This document shows positions 21,625-32,819 of a stretch of DNA of 64,000 nucleotides, piece by piece; positions within the stretch are counted from its first letter, which is position 1; every line of letters begins with the position of its first letter. The position numbers and the translations under genes were made by a program. This DNA comes from Haematobia irritans (lineage: Eukaryota; Arthropoda; Insecta; Diptera; Muscidae): positions 86,553,983 to 86,617,982 of the forward strand of contig NC_134398.1 of NCBI RefSeq assembly GCF_050003625.1, read 5' to 3'. The notes under the pieces are model-generated. The model was not told the origin of the DNA. It saw only the letters and a list, made by a program, of their open reading frames with translations, and did no database searches.

Positions 21625-23340
21625 TATATGTACACAGTGCCGCAGCTGCGCAGTTGGCTTGAGAGTCTCAAATTGCTAACTACAGATACGAAAGCAAACC
21701 TTATGTTACGATTGAATGCACTCACACTTGAAGAGAGAGGAGTTGGTCCAATAACTAAGAGTACAGATTTTTTCCAGAGAGATCCCCAATATTTTGAAAA
21801 TATATCCCCAAAATCCTTTTTCCAAAAAATTTAGTGTTAAACGTTTTTCAATAAAACATTTAGATTAATATTAGGTTATTTCCATATTAAATTGTTTTTT
21901 TTTCTGTTTACTGACCGCAGGAACAAACGAAACGAAAGTGAAATGAAATTACAAAAAGTTACAAAAAGAAGTTAGGTCTTCTTCAAATTTGTTACATAAA
22001 TATGAAGCTGCGATAGAGACGCGGTTTCCCCTGAGCCTTATTTTACTTCGCTTTTACATTTTCTATAACAAATTTGATACTATCTGAGTGAAGGTGGAAA
22101 TGTCCCCAAATTACGACGTTATCCCCAGCCAAATCCCCAGATCCCCAAAGTGAAAAAAATATCCCCAACCACGAGAAAAAATCCGCAGTTTGGGGAAAAA
22201 TCTCCTAATCTGCACTGCACGATAGTGGTTAAGCTCACACAACTATCGAAGAGAGGATAAATGAAGTTACAAACTCTGCCGACAATGACGAGAGTGAAAA
22301 TATGAATTCGGCAGAGGGGAAGGGTGCTATTAAGAAGACTTTCGAAGTTACAAACAACAACAAAAAATAGAAAAAACAATTAGAAACGATTGATCAACAG
22401 ACGATGCTTCTGAAAATGATGGAATTGAAAGACAAAAACAATGAACAGCCACGGATAGAAGAGGAAGGTTCTATTTCACATTCAATTGGAGAGCAAGATA
22501 GTCACAATGTAATAAACAACGAGACAAAAATATATACGAAAAAAAACATTATTTATGAAAGAAAACCAATTAATGCGAGGAGAAATCGAAATGTTGAGAG
22601 TGAATAAGCTTTATAGAATGGAACAAGATTTAGAGTCGAAATTTGAAAAAATGCATAACGAAGACAAAATTGTGAAAAGAGCGGATATTCCATTCAATGG
22701 GCTAAGGGAATTGATACTAGATTACGATGGCACATCTTCCTTTGATGTGGAATATTTGTCCTTTGTATTCTCTGGATGGACGTACTATGAAAGCTGGATG
22801 GACGTACTATGAAAGCTAAAGCACAACTGTGGTTACATTCCAGAAATGATTACATTAAAGAGGAGCTCGAGAATATATTTCAAGATATGGGTGAAGTATT
22901 TGATAATAAGGAGAACAAACTCGTAGCAAGGCGCAAATTCGAATCCAGAATATGGAAAATTGATGAGGCCTTCATTGATTTTTACAATGACCAGATTTTG
23001 CTGTCAGCCAGTTTGAACATGGAGGAAGATGAGCTGATTGATTATATAATCGAGGGGATTACCGAGGAACAACTAAGAACACTCGCAAATCTTCAGTGTT
23101 ACAAAACCAAATCACAACTTTCGTCAGCATTCTCCAAGATACGATTGAAGAAGCAGGGCATCATAAACGGAGTACAAATTGAAAGGCGTGAAACTAAGGT
23201 AAGGTGTTTCAATTGCAATAGCCTAGGGCACATTGCGAATAATTGCCAGAAACCAAAACGAGAATTCGAAACTTGTTATGGGTGTGGAGGTCGCGACCAT
23301 CTAGTGGCCGTCTGCCCGGAGAGAAACCCTGACCAGAAGG
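21625..23340 (+). pseudogene. Gag of LTR retrotransposon 1, interrupted
   Basis: The N-terminal piece (about 21637-21764) reads VPQLRSWLESLKLL...ANLMLRLNAL, a SAP-like short helical motif. The frame is then broken by the CCCCAAAT-rich insertion (21765-22217) and resumes with an acidic, coiled-coil-like stretch (22404-22680) and a capsid-like region (22809-23190). It ends in two zinc knuckles: CFNCNSLGHIANNC and CYGCGGRDHLVAVC, both CX2CX4HX4C. These bind genomic RNA in the assembled particle. Frame changes occur near 22607 and 22810, where a short direct repeat (GGATGGACGTACTATGAAAG) is duplicated. Not functional. Confidence 0.75.
21765..22217 (-). mobile_element. GGGGATTT-rich element, copy 2 (inserted in gag)
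   Basis: Reverse copy of 9913-10290: ATCCCCAG-rich words, ending ATCTGCACTGCAC near 22218. It separates gag codons before and after. Left boundary approximate (after TAAGAGTACAGA). Confidence 0.55.
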
Positions 23341-23404
23341 TGACCCACGGTTTTATTATGTATTTTAGATTTAGTATGTATCATAACTTTTCGAATTATT
23401 TTAA

Positions 23405-26400
23405 TTTAGAATGCCTGATAGATACCGGGAGCACAGCCAGTTTTGTGAGGAAATCCGCGATTTTAGGAAGTGTGCCTCAAGCGGCAATAAATGAGGATGA
23501 GTCTTTTTTATGGAATTAATATGACTAGAATTACTACTTATGGAAGTTTTAAGTGTTACGTTTTTTATAATGAAATAAAAATTGAATTGGATCTTATAAT
23601 TGTTGAAGATAGGTAGATGGGGTACGGTTGCATTTTGGGCACAGATTTTATGGTTAAGGCTGGGTTGAGATTATTAGCAGTATCGCTCCCTGATTCTACA
23701 GTGGTTTATGCGGGAGATGAAAATGAGGATGCATTTTTTGGTTTGATTATGGCTATTGTTTGTGAATCTGATGAGATTGAACGACTTATTGTAGGCGATA
23801 GTATGTCATTTCACATGAATGTAGGCAGAATCTTAATGAGTTATTTAGGGATTTTTATTTGCGGCCTGTCGAGCCAATAGTGCGGTGTGAGATGAAGTTG
23901 AATGTTGATAGTTCTAAGCCTTTTTTGTGTGCTTCTAGGAGATTGTCGTATGATGAAAGCAGCAAATTACAATTGATTTCGGACGAATACTTAGAGAAGG
24001 GTTACATACGGCCAAGTGAGTCCGAATACACCAATAGTTTTAGTTAGGAAAAAATCTGGGGATCTTCTCATGTGTGTCGACTATCGTACTTTGAATAGGA
24101 AAACTTTGAGGGATAATTACCCGATTCTCTTATAGATGACCTTTTGGACACACTAGGTGGGAAGCGATATTTCACCAAGTTGGACCTGCGATGTGGATTT
24201 CACCACGTTTATGTTGAGGATGGGTCTGTCAAGTATACCTCATTTGTCACCCCATTGGGGCAGTTTGAATTCCTTCGGATGCCATTCGGATTGAAGAATG
24301 CTCCGTCAGTGTTCCAGAGATTTGTCAACAAGATTTTCATGGATATGGTTAGAGGAGGGAAATAGTGATTTACTTAGATGACATTATGATTGCTACACAC
24401 GATATTGATGAACATTTCAGTATTTTAGGTGAAGTTTTCGACGTTTGTTTGAAAATAAACTGGAACTATGGTTAGATAAATGCGAGTTTTTTACGACAGA
24501 CATACGGTATTTGGGCTGCAGGGTGAATGGGGAAGGAATTCGTCCTGACGATGCAGGTGTTAAACCTGGTTTAACAATAATATATGTGATACGCTGTATT
24601 TAGTATAAGCTCTTAAGTACTAAAAATGCAATATATATTTGGTAGTATTTTTATCTGTCAATTTTGCGAACAATTCGAAGTTTCTTAATTTAAATACAAA
24701 ATGTAACTTCCTCTTTTGTCAACGTCAGCCGAAGTGTCAACATCGCTCAAAGGATGGTAAAATAAATTCACTTATAAAACTGAACTTGGTCTCGTTTTAT
24801 TTTTCTCCCCGCTATAGGTGATTTTCCAGTACCGACTAGTGTGCATTCAGTAAGAAGTTTTCTGGGACTTTGCTCTTATTTTTGTAGGTTCGTTAAAGGA
24901 TTTTCGACATTGGCCAAACCATTGACAGATCTCACGATGAAGGACAATAAATTGTTTTCGGATCGGAAGAGCTTAGGACCTTTGAGCTATTGAAGGATAA
25001 GTTGGTGCAATCCCCGATATTGGGGCTTTACGATCCCCATCACGAGACGGAACTCCATTGTAACGCCAGTTCACTAGGATTTGGTGCAGTTTTGCTGTAG
25101 AGAAAGGACGATGGGAAAATTCACCCTATATTTTACTTTTCCAAGCGGACAACCGACTCGGAGACAAAGTTTCACAGTTTTGAGTTGGAAACTCTTGCGA
25201 TTGTATATGTGTTTTAGGATTTACTTACAGGGCATCCGCTTTAAGATTGTGGCAGAATGTAATTCTTTGACATTGACGCTTAATAGAAGGGATTTTAACT
25301 CCAGGATTGCAAAGGGGGCCCTTGAATTGAATTGTGGGCCCTTGAATTTGGTCATATCCCAAAACAGGGATGTGAAACTCAGACAACTTAAAGACGAACT
25401 CCAGGAGAAGCAGCACAAGTGTTATGAAATGGGGAATGGGATACTATATAGGAAGTTACAGAAGGACGGTTCGTTATTATTTTATGTGCCCCGCGAGATG
25501 GAGCGTCATATATTGTTTAGGTATCACGTTGAGATGGGACGTATAGGCGTGGACAAAATGATTGATCTCATAACTAAGAGTTATTGGTTCCAACATATCA
25601 AGCAGAAAGCGAATGGACACGTGCAGAATTACTTGAAGTGCATTGCGTACGCCAATATTCCGTTTGGCGTGATTCATATAGACCATTATGGACCCATTGG
25701 TGGAAGGACTTTGAGGCATATATTAGTATTTTTCGATGCTGGTACAAAGTTTGTCAGCCTATATCCGAAACGGACGACCAATTCTAAGGAAGCTGTGGCG
25801 CAGTTGAGGGACTATTTTAGGGCCTATAGTAGACCAAGGTATGTGGTTAGTGATAGAGGTACGGCATTCACATCGGCTGAGTTTGAGGAATTCTTGATGC
25901 ATCAGGACATAATGATCGCGACTGGCTCACCTCATGCGAATGGGCTGGTGAAGAGGGTGAGTCGGAGTATTGGACCCATGTTGGCTAAGTTGGTCCGCCC
26001 TGCAGGTGGTATTTATTGGGATTTGGTTTTGGAAAAGGTAGGTATACGCTGAATAATACGATACATCGCATTGTTGGCGAACATCCCAGTGTTTTGTTTT
26101 TTGGAGTTGATCAACGTGATGATGATATTGTTGAGGATTTGCTTGGGGATACTTTCGATGATGAAAGGAACTTGGATCGTGTAGGGGGAAAGGCTATAGG
26201 ATTATAACAAAAAGCCTGTAAATAGTAGGAGACAAGCGGCGAGGCTTTATTCTGTGATAATGTTAAAAATTTCGAGTCGCAGACGGGTGTAGCCAGGAAG
26301 TTGATTCCAAAGTTTAAGGGTCCTTACAGGGTGTCAAAGGTTCTGAGGAATGATAGATATTTATTGGAGGATGTAGAGGGATACCAAGTGTCGCGTAATC

Positions 26401-26473
26401 CGTACGTCGGTATATGGGCGGTAGGGAATATTCGGTCTTGGTTCAATGGGCGTTCGGTAGATCAGGTGATCTA
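23405..26473 (+). pseudogene. Pol of LTR retrotransposon 1 (PR-RT-RNase H-IN), broken
   Basis: Protease active site CLIDTGSTASFV at about 23410; C-terminal GTDFMVKAGL at about 23641. RT: FTKLDLRCGFHHV, FEFLRMPFGLKNAPSVF, and the catalytic YLDDI box at about 24370. A 256-bp insertion follows, then SFLGLCSYFCRFVKGFS. RNase H (about 25055) has HCNAS where HCDAS is usual. Integrase: the zinc domain has lost a His (EMGR) and a Cys (NYLKC). The catalytic core has IHIDH and VVSDRGTAF but ANGLVKRV where ANGxxER is expected, so the catalytic Glu is Lys. Stops occur near 23612, 24045 and 24363 and elsewhere. The tail to 26472 resembles the GPF/YxV-type C-terminus. Dead copy. Confidence 0.85.
24560..24815. 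mobile_element. 256-bp insertion with 5-bp TSD in the RT gene
   Basis: AGGTG is present at 24555-24559 and 24816-24820, and removing the insert restores continuous RT codons across DDAG-DFP. The insert starts TTAAACCTGGTTTAA (a palindrome) and holds TATATAT and AATAAA-like motifs, so it may be a solo LTR. The 5-bp duplication fits an LTR element but the ends are not TG...CA. Confidence 0.6.
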
Positions 26474-26501
26474 GTGGTCAGGATGGCCGAGTTTTAGCAT
26501 T

Positions 26502-26785
26502 TGTATATATTTGGTTGTGCTACTTGTAGACTGATGGCAAAATTAGTGTTTATTTACTTCATATATATCCTTTAGTATTACATAACTTTCTTATTCATAA
26601 TTATATGACCCGCCAACTAGAGTTTAACTTGTCATGTACTTTCTCTTCATCTTTTTTCGTTATGTGCTCTACTTTATGTGCATTCATCTTTTGTCAATTT
26701 TGCATAAAGAGTCAGTCTATGATCGGTCATTGAACAAGGAAAATGAGTTTTTATTTTGACGCGTGAAAGCAAGGCGGATGCTACA
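26502..26785 (+). repeat. 3' LTR of retrotransposon 1
   Basis: 284 bp, TGTATATATTTGG to GGATGCTACA, uninterrupted. It allows the two halves of the 5' LTR to be recognised. Flanking bases (GCAGT before the 5' LTR, AATAG after this one) do not match, so no TSD is retained or the outer border is imperfect. Confidence 0.8.
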
Positions 26786-26854
26786 AATAGAACTCTATAT
26801 TTCAAATTTAAAGTCAATTAGGTGTGAGGGATTATATGCGTTCATGAATCGGTT

Positions 26855-27760
26855 TATGTAAGGCTTCATCGCAGTTGCTTTTGCTATAAAATAATTTTAT
26901 TTTTTCACATGAAAAATGTCCGGAGAACGTAGAGGGTAATCATGTGGTGAAAATAAGGTACCTCATTATTTGATATCTGGTGGGGGAGGGGACATACCCC
27001 TTGCCCACTTTTTCAAAATTGGGCCAAAGTTCTCCTGATGTCTAGACAAAGACCCGCTACATTATTTTTCGATATTTGATCACGGATGTGGACCACCCCT
27101 TTATACGATTTTTGTTTAAAATACAGTAAAAAACAAAAATTCTCTGCTTTAGTTGGGATTTACAGAGAACACGCCGTGAGGTTATGAATTTATTATGGGG
27201 TACCTGATTTTTTTAAAATTTGGATGGGAAGGGGGACCTCCCCCCTTGCCCGACTTTTTGAAAATTGGAACAAAATTATCCGATTTGCTTGAAGTTTTCG
27301 GGGAAGGTTATTTATTTATTTTATTTTTCGATATTTGGTCGAGGAGGAGGGGGGGGGGGGCTTTCCCTTTGTCCGACTTTTGTTAAAGTATAGTGATAAA
27401 AAACTAAAATTTGTGGACTTTTTTTACGGAGAACATGGAGGAGATTATGAAATTTATATGAGGTATAGATTTTTTAATATTTGGTCGGGGAAAAATTGAA
27501 GTGCACAGGAAGATCTTATTTCTCCTCAAGTACATACGGTGAAACAATTAAACTTTTCCAATTTAATTGAAATTTACAGAGGATATGGGGTAGGTTATAT
27601 TGTTATAATGGACTAACAAACGTCGGCCAGGGGTATTCCCTTTCAACCAATTTTTTTGTTTTTAATTGTTCTGTATTCAAATCGTTGGTTAATCTTTTAC
27701 ATTTCCTATGAAGGAGGTATACTTCTCCTCAACATACCGTCCAATAAATATTAACATTTG
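26855..27760 (+). repeat. GGGGAGGGG-rich tandem repeat family, copy 1
   Basis: Degenerate units of about 200 bp contain GCCCGACTTTTTGAAAATTG, CGATATTTGGTCG and CGGAGAACGTAGAG-like phrases with G-rich tracts (for example 27346-27360). The reverse copy is 37535-38330. The reading frames are repeat artefacts. Confidence 0.55.
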
Positions 27761-28178
27761 CGTACGTCAGTAAAATTAACTAAAAAACTAAAAAAAAAAT
27801 TATACACAAATTAATCATAAAGATTTACAAAATTTGCATTTCTCACAAAATAGTTAATTATTTCTTTAAACTTGTAACTTTTACTCCAAATGCGTCCATC
27901 ACGAACTTCGTATATCAGTAAAGACATTCTTGCAAATTTTGAACTCCAATTTTTTCCTTCAAACTAAAAAATTTCCTTTAACAAGTGAAAAAAATTAATT
28001 ATGTCTAATAAATTTTCTTGAATTTGTCCAAAAATTGTTATTTATTTTTGTGATATCGGCGTGATGCCAGCGTTTGTAATCAAATTTTCTAAAAATATTC
28101 AAAATGTTCTAAAATTAATCAAAAGTTTTCATCTTAGTGGGTTCACTGTTTTTTCAGGGCTGTATTCATTTCACAAAG
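27761..28178. other. AT-rich DNA with a terminal fragment of the 3.0-kb TIR family
   Basis: GGGTTCACTGTTTTTTCAG at 28138-28158 matches the right end of the element at 11725-14761, and the preceding TTCTAAAATTAATC resembles its flanks. Nothing else supported. Confidence 0.4.
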
Positions 28179-28860
28179 TTGTACACGGTAGGGAATTGGT
28201 ATACTTGCCTATGTGATGGTGTTCGGTGGTCGTTCGTTGGATATTGGCTGATGAGGAATTCGGTTAGGTGATTGATGTCGGTCGTCGTCTGTTGATGCTG
28301 GATGATCGGGATGTTGCGATCGGGTACTGGCGTTCGGGCTGGTTTCTTGGTATTTGGTGACAGATTCTGTTCTTGGTAGGTTTTCGTTGTTGGGAGTTGA
28401 TTTCTGCTTCGGATGCTTTCGCTACCGTTGATTGTTCTGGGGCTAGCTTCGGTGTTGGCAGTGGAGTGATAGACGGGATCAGCTTCGGGTCGGTAATCTG
28501 TCAGGCTCGGTGTTTAGTCGTACTGACGACTATCATGCAAACTACTACTACGGCTACTAGCTAGTCTATGAGCGAACAGTAGGCCCGAAGGTCTCTGTGG
28601 TGGAACAGTAGGCCCAAAGGCCTCAGTGGGGAAACAGTAGGCCCGAAGGTCTCTGTGGTGGAACAGTAGTTCCGAAGGTCTCTGTGGTGGAACAGTAGGC
28701 CCGAAGGTTTCTGTGTAATATGTATTTCGCATCTGGGAATAAATTCCTCAGTCGTCGCAAAGAAAGTATTACCGAACTTCGAGCGGGACGATGTGCAATG
28801 AGCAACTCGTAGTACGATTAGCACCTAACTGTATACAGTATATACTGGTGATGTCCAAAG
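28179..28860 (-). repeat. 3' LTR (partial) of retrotransposon 2
   Basis: Shares GTTGTACA(C/T)GGT, GGTGTTCGGTGGTCGTT, GATGTCGGTCGTCGTCTGTT and CTACTACGGCTACTAGCTAG with 31411-31914 in the same order. It may extend to about 28990, where an A/T-rich stretch precedes internal sequence. Confidence 0.7.
28574..28717 (-). repeat. 29-bp VNTR in the LTR
   Basis: GAACAGTAGGCCCGAAGGTC with CTCTGTGGTG spacers repeats five times with a 29-bp period. The partner LTR has only two copies (about 31810-31862). Frames across it encode repetitive peptide only. Confidence 0.8.
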
Positions 28861-29461
28861 TCGTAGTCAGTCGAGTCTATCCGAGTCTGTCTTTGGTCGG
28901 CAAAACGACCACCATATAAGTAGGGCACACAATGAAGTGACTGCGAATTGTTACTGCCTGAATGAAATAAAAATTTAATTTCCTGTCATCAAAAATCACT
29001 CTTACATACTAAGCGGTTGATCATATGATCTAGTGGTGGGTTATGCGAGTGTGTAGTGTTGGTTGGTTGACTGTTGTATGACGTAGGTAGCGTTAATAAT
29101 GTAATGCAAAATGGACTAAGCCACTTTTGCGGCATTTTTCCTTTCGTCAGCATATATTGCTGATGTTTTTGCGCCTTCTTGGGTTGTTGGATCGTGAGTG
29201 ATTTCAAGAATTTCATTATTTCTCCCGGCGTTGGGGAGTTATTGTTACCCTTTTGGATGGTCGGCTTGACGATGGTGCGGCCAATCTGTTGGTTGTCCCA
29301 GATGGCGATGGGGCCGCTTCCGTCGTTGTTTTATTTAGTCTGTCGGTAACACTCAATGAGGCGAGAGGTGGTGGGGCGGTTTCAAGTTGACTGGGTGCGA
29401 CAGCATTCGCAGATGATATTTTTCTGTTTGGAGGGGCTTACTTTGTGGTCGGATGATAGGG

Positions 29462-30162
29462 CTAGTTCGGCTCTAATGACAGCAATTCGCATGAGTTACC
29501 CTGTAGGGTAACTTTCCGAGTGCTGTTTATTGCCGCCAGAGGGTGTAAAGGGGGCACCAACTGTAAATTTTTTATCACCCGAGGGCGAGCTTCCATCGGC
29601 GGCATAAAGGGTTTCGGTGGTATAGCCTCTACCGGCTTATTAGTTTTATAAGAGGGTTTGCGTGGAGCTGTTGGTTTGCGTATTATGTTTATTCTTTGTT
29701 GGATTTTGGAAGCTTCCTTATTATTAACGACTACGGCTGGCCATAATTCGGTCATTTTCGCAGGGTGCGTTGTCGCGGGTAGATTGGGCGAGGTTCGATG
29801 CCAGAATATTCCGTCCGAACAACACTTCGGTAGGAGGAAACTTGGTCGACTCTTGTATAGAGGTATTTATAGCGAAGCTTATTTCCGAACGATGACTGTC
29901 CGGTGTATTGTGCCATCATCGTTTCACCAACCCTGTTGGTTCTTTCAGTGGGGTTCTCATGTCGAAGCCAGATGGTGTGCTTGGTCACAGTGCACAAGCC
30001 CCTCAGCGTGTGGAAGATCTGTCGTTGCTCTCGGATGACGTCCGAGAGCTCCTTATTCCCTTCGGGAGATAGAAAGTCCCCACTAACCGGGCAATGTAAG
30101 GTTTGTGCTTGATTCTGTATGCCGACAGAGCTGCGAGATATAGGTCGCCCGTCGAGTTCCAA
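29462..30162 (-). pseudogene. Integrase C-terminal part and tail of retrotransposon 2
   Basis: The minus-strand frame 30162-29752 includes HENPTERTNRVGETMMAQYT, the signature around the third catalytic residue (Glu) of gypsy-type integrases, followed by a degenerate C-terminal domain. The adjoining frame 29755-29462 is basic and Pro-rich (KPTAPRKPSYK, IPPKPFMPPMEARP), typical of integrase tails. The two Asp of the catalytic core are missing because of the internal deletion. Confidence 0.6.
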
Positions 30163-30379
30163 CCTGATTCTTCGCTGGGAGAAAAAAAACCATTCCCAAC
30201 ACTATTGGCTCTGCGAGTTTTGGGATAACAAATGCATTCACTGTCGTAGCCATACCATCAAACAAAAGCTCGTCCTTTGATCGGCGAATTGTACTTCAGT
30301 CTTTGCAGAACTTCGTCTTAATCCAGAGTCTTCCAAGTGCTGTTTTAGTGTTTCGTCAATGTATGTGAGCGAGGCACCC

Positions 30380-31195
30380 ATGTCCACCAATGCATTGACT
30401 TGTAATCCAAGAAATATCAGCCATTGCAGTCGATCGTGGTGGTGTCGGTGATACGACAGCTACAGTCCTTGGATAGAATGTTCTCTTTGCCACAAAATGA
30501 GCAGAATAAACAACCCCTCCTGACGCACTTGTGACGGATGTGACCCCTTCCTTTACATCGCCAGCAATGACTACTACGGTCATACGTTTCTCGCAACTGT
30601 CACCATGTGTGAGGTGTGCGGCCGCTCGGCTCGTGCTTCATCTCGCTTAAGTAGCTCGAAGTCATCTACGAAGGCTATAAGGTCGTCGAAGGTGTTAAAA
30701 TCGTGCCGTCTCACGTCATGTCGGTACTCTGGCCGAAGGCCCTCGTATATCCTCTCCAAATGATCCATGGCTTTCAACTGCGTGTGCTGTCTTGCAGTGG
30801 TAACCATTTGGATAATATAATCCTTCGCTCTTTCCCGATTATGTTCTCTTCGATTGTAGAACGACTGTTCGATTTGCGGCAAATATCTCCGGGTCACGAA
30901 AAACTTTTAACTCGTTTTCAATGTATCGCAGCAAGTTTTCCGAAGATGCCCTTGGTCTCTTTGTTTTGACCAAGCCGGCCAGCTGATTCCTCAGATGTTC
31001 AACGGTACATCCTTCGGTGGTTATTCCTGCCCTTCGACATTGCTCCACGAGCTGCTCCTTCTTCAGCAAGTATAACCATCCAAGTGATTCTATATTTAGA
31101 GAGTTACCAGATGTTGGACTCAGTTCTCCCTCGGTGGCGGTCGGTGTGGATTTTCCGCAGTGCGATTCGGAACTAGGTCCCTGCTCGGGCGCCAT
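30380..31195 (-). pseudogene. Gag and start of protease of retrotransposon 2
   Basis: From an ATG at 31195-31193 (MAPEQGPSSES...) the frame carries a SAP-like segment (LKKEQLVEQCRRAGI). After a frame change near 30870-30840 comes a capsid C-terminal region (YEGLRPEYRHDVRRHDF, then FDDLIAFVDDFELL). A zinc knuckle HCWRCKGRGHIRHKC follows (about 30575-30530, CX2CX4HX4C), then a second, decayed one (CSFCGKENILSKDC). Further on, LVDMGASLTY (about 30395) is the protease active site with Met in place of the Thr/Ser of DTG/DSG. The frame is also open upstream of this ATG into the LTR (to 31276). Confidence 0.7.
31177..31194 (-). promoter_or_regulatory. Primer binding site complementary to tRNA-Lys
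   Basis: The minus strand reads TGGCGCCCGAGCAGGGAC, which differs at one position from the complement of the tRNA-Lys 3' end used by many retroelements. It lies two bases inside the LTR, whose U5 end reads ...GTTACA on the minus strand. The gag ATG overlaps its first bases. Confidence 0.7.
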
Positions 31196-31196
31196 T

Positions 31197-31914
31197 TGTA
31201 ACGTTTTATCGTTGGCTGAGGTAAGCTTAGTCGCCTCCAGGGTCTCCGTAAGGACCCTTTCGGAATAAGAACACAAGTGGTTAACTCTCTCGAGTGAAAT
31301 AAAAATTAATTCAGCTTCATTGATAAATATTTGTAATCTACTTGTGTGATATACGATACTCTCTCTAATATATTTGATATATGATGGGGCGGACAGTCGT
31401 TACTTCGTTGAGTTGTACATGGTCGGGAATATGTATACTCGCTGTGATGGTGTTCGGTGGTCGTTGGTTCGCCACAAATGCCGAAAAATTGGATTTGTAG
31501 GCGGTCGGTGATTATGGCGACTTCGGTTCGTTGGATATTGGCTGATGAGGAATTCGTTTAGGTGATTGATGTCGGTCGTCGTCTGTTGATGCTGGATGAT
31601 CGGGATATTGTGATCGGGTACTGGCGTTCGGGCTGGTTTCTTGGTGTTCGGTAGTTGGTGACAGATTCTGTTCTGGGGCTAGCTTCGGTGTTGGCAGTGC
31701 AGTGATAGTCGGGATCAGCTTCGGGTCGGTAATCGGTCAGGGTCGGTGTTTAGTAGTACTGACGACTATCATGCAAACTACTACTACGGCTACTAGCTAG
31801 TCTACAAGAGAACAGTAGGCCCGAAGGTCTCTGTGGGGGAACAGTAGGTCCGAAGGTCTCAATTCCTCAGACGACGCAAAGAAAGTATGCCGCAGATGCT
31901 GGTGATGTTCAAAG
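31197..31914 (-). repeat. 5' LTR of retrotransposon 2, truncated by a hAT insertion
   Basis: The plus-strand left border TGTAACG is set by the primer site. The remainder of the LTR beyond the hAT element is just GTCCAAAGTC, after which an unrelated element begins at about 32820. Confidence 0.7.
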
Positions 31915-32802
<888 letters not shown>

Positions 32803-32819
32803 GTCCAAAGTCTCATTTA

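Larger units (their letters stand above)
18160..26785 (+). mobile_element. Decayed gypsy-superfamily LTR retrotransposon (mdg3/micropia-like)
   Basis: Direct LTRs (18160-18272 plus 20352-20431 at the 5' side, 26502-26785 at the 3' side) begin TGTAT and end GGATGCTACA. Downstream of the 5' LTR is a primer site. Then come gag with two zinc knuckles, protease, RT, RNase H and integrase, in Ty3/gypsy order. At least four later insertions break it: 18273-20351, 20548-21524, 21765-22217 and 24560-24815. Many stops and frameshifts show it is dead. Assignment to the mdg3/micropia lineage is inferred from the primer site and domain layout. Confidence 0.75.
28179..31914 (-). mobile_element. LTR retrotransposon 2 (tRNA-Lys primed), deleted, minus strand
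   Basis: LTR-like copies at 28179-28860+ and 31197-31914 flank minus-strand gag and pol remnants. The primer site is at 31177-31194. The internal region is only about 2.3 kb, so most of pol (RT, RNase H) is deleted between protease and integrase. The 5' LTR is cut by a hAT element at 31915; the 3' LTR lacks its U5 end at 28179. Confidence 0.75.

Noticed and set aside
21409..21834. 141-residue frame treated as one gene
   Set aside because: Its first part is the end of a CAC...GTG element and its last part an inserted repeat; only the central about 40 codons are gag.
27195..27386. G/P-rich frame suggesting a collagen-like protein
   Set aside because: It is the GGGG-rich tandem repeat family; the reverse copy at 37.5-38.1 kb has stops in the same register.
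28561..28824. Minus-strand frames with repeated GLLFHHRDLRAYC-like peptide
   Set aside because: Translation of the 29-bp VNTR in the LTR.
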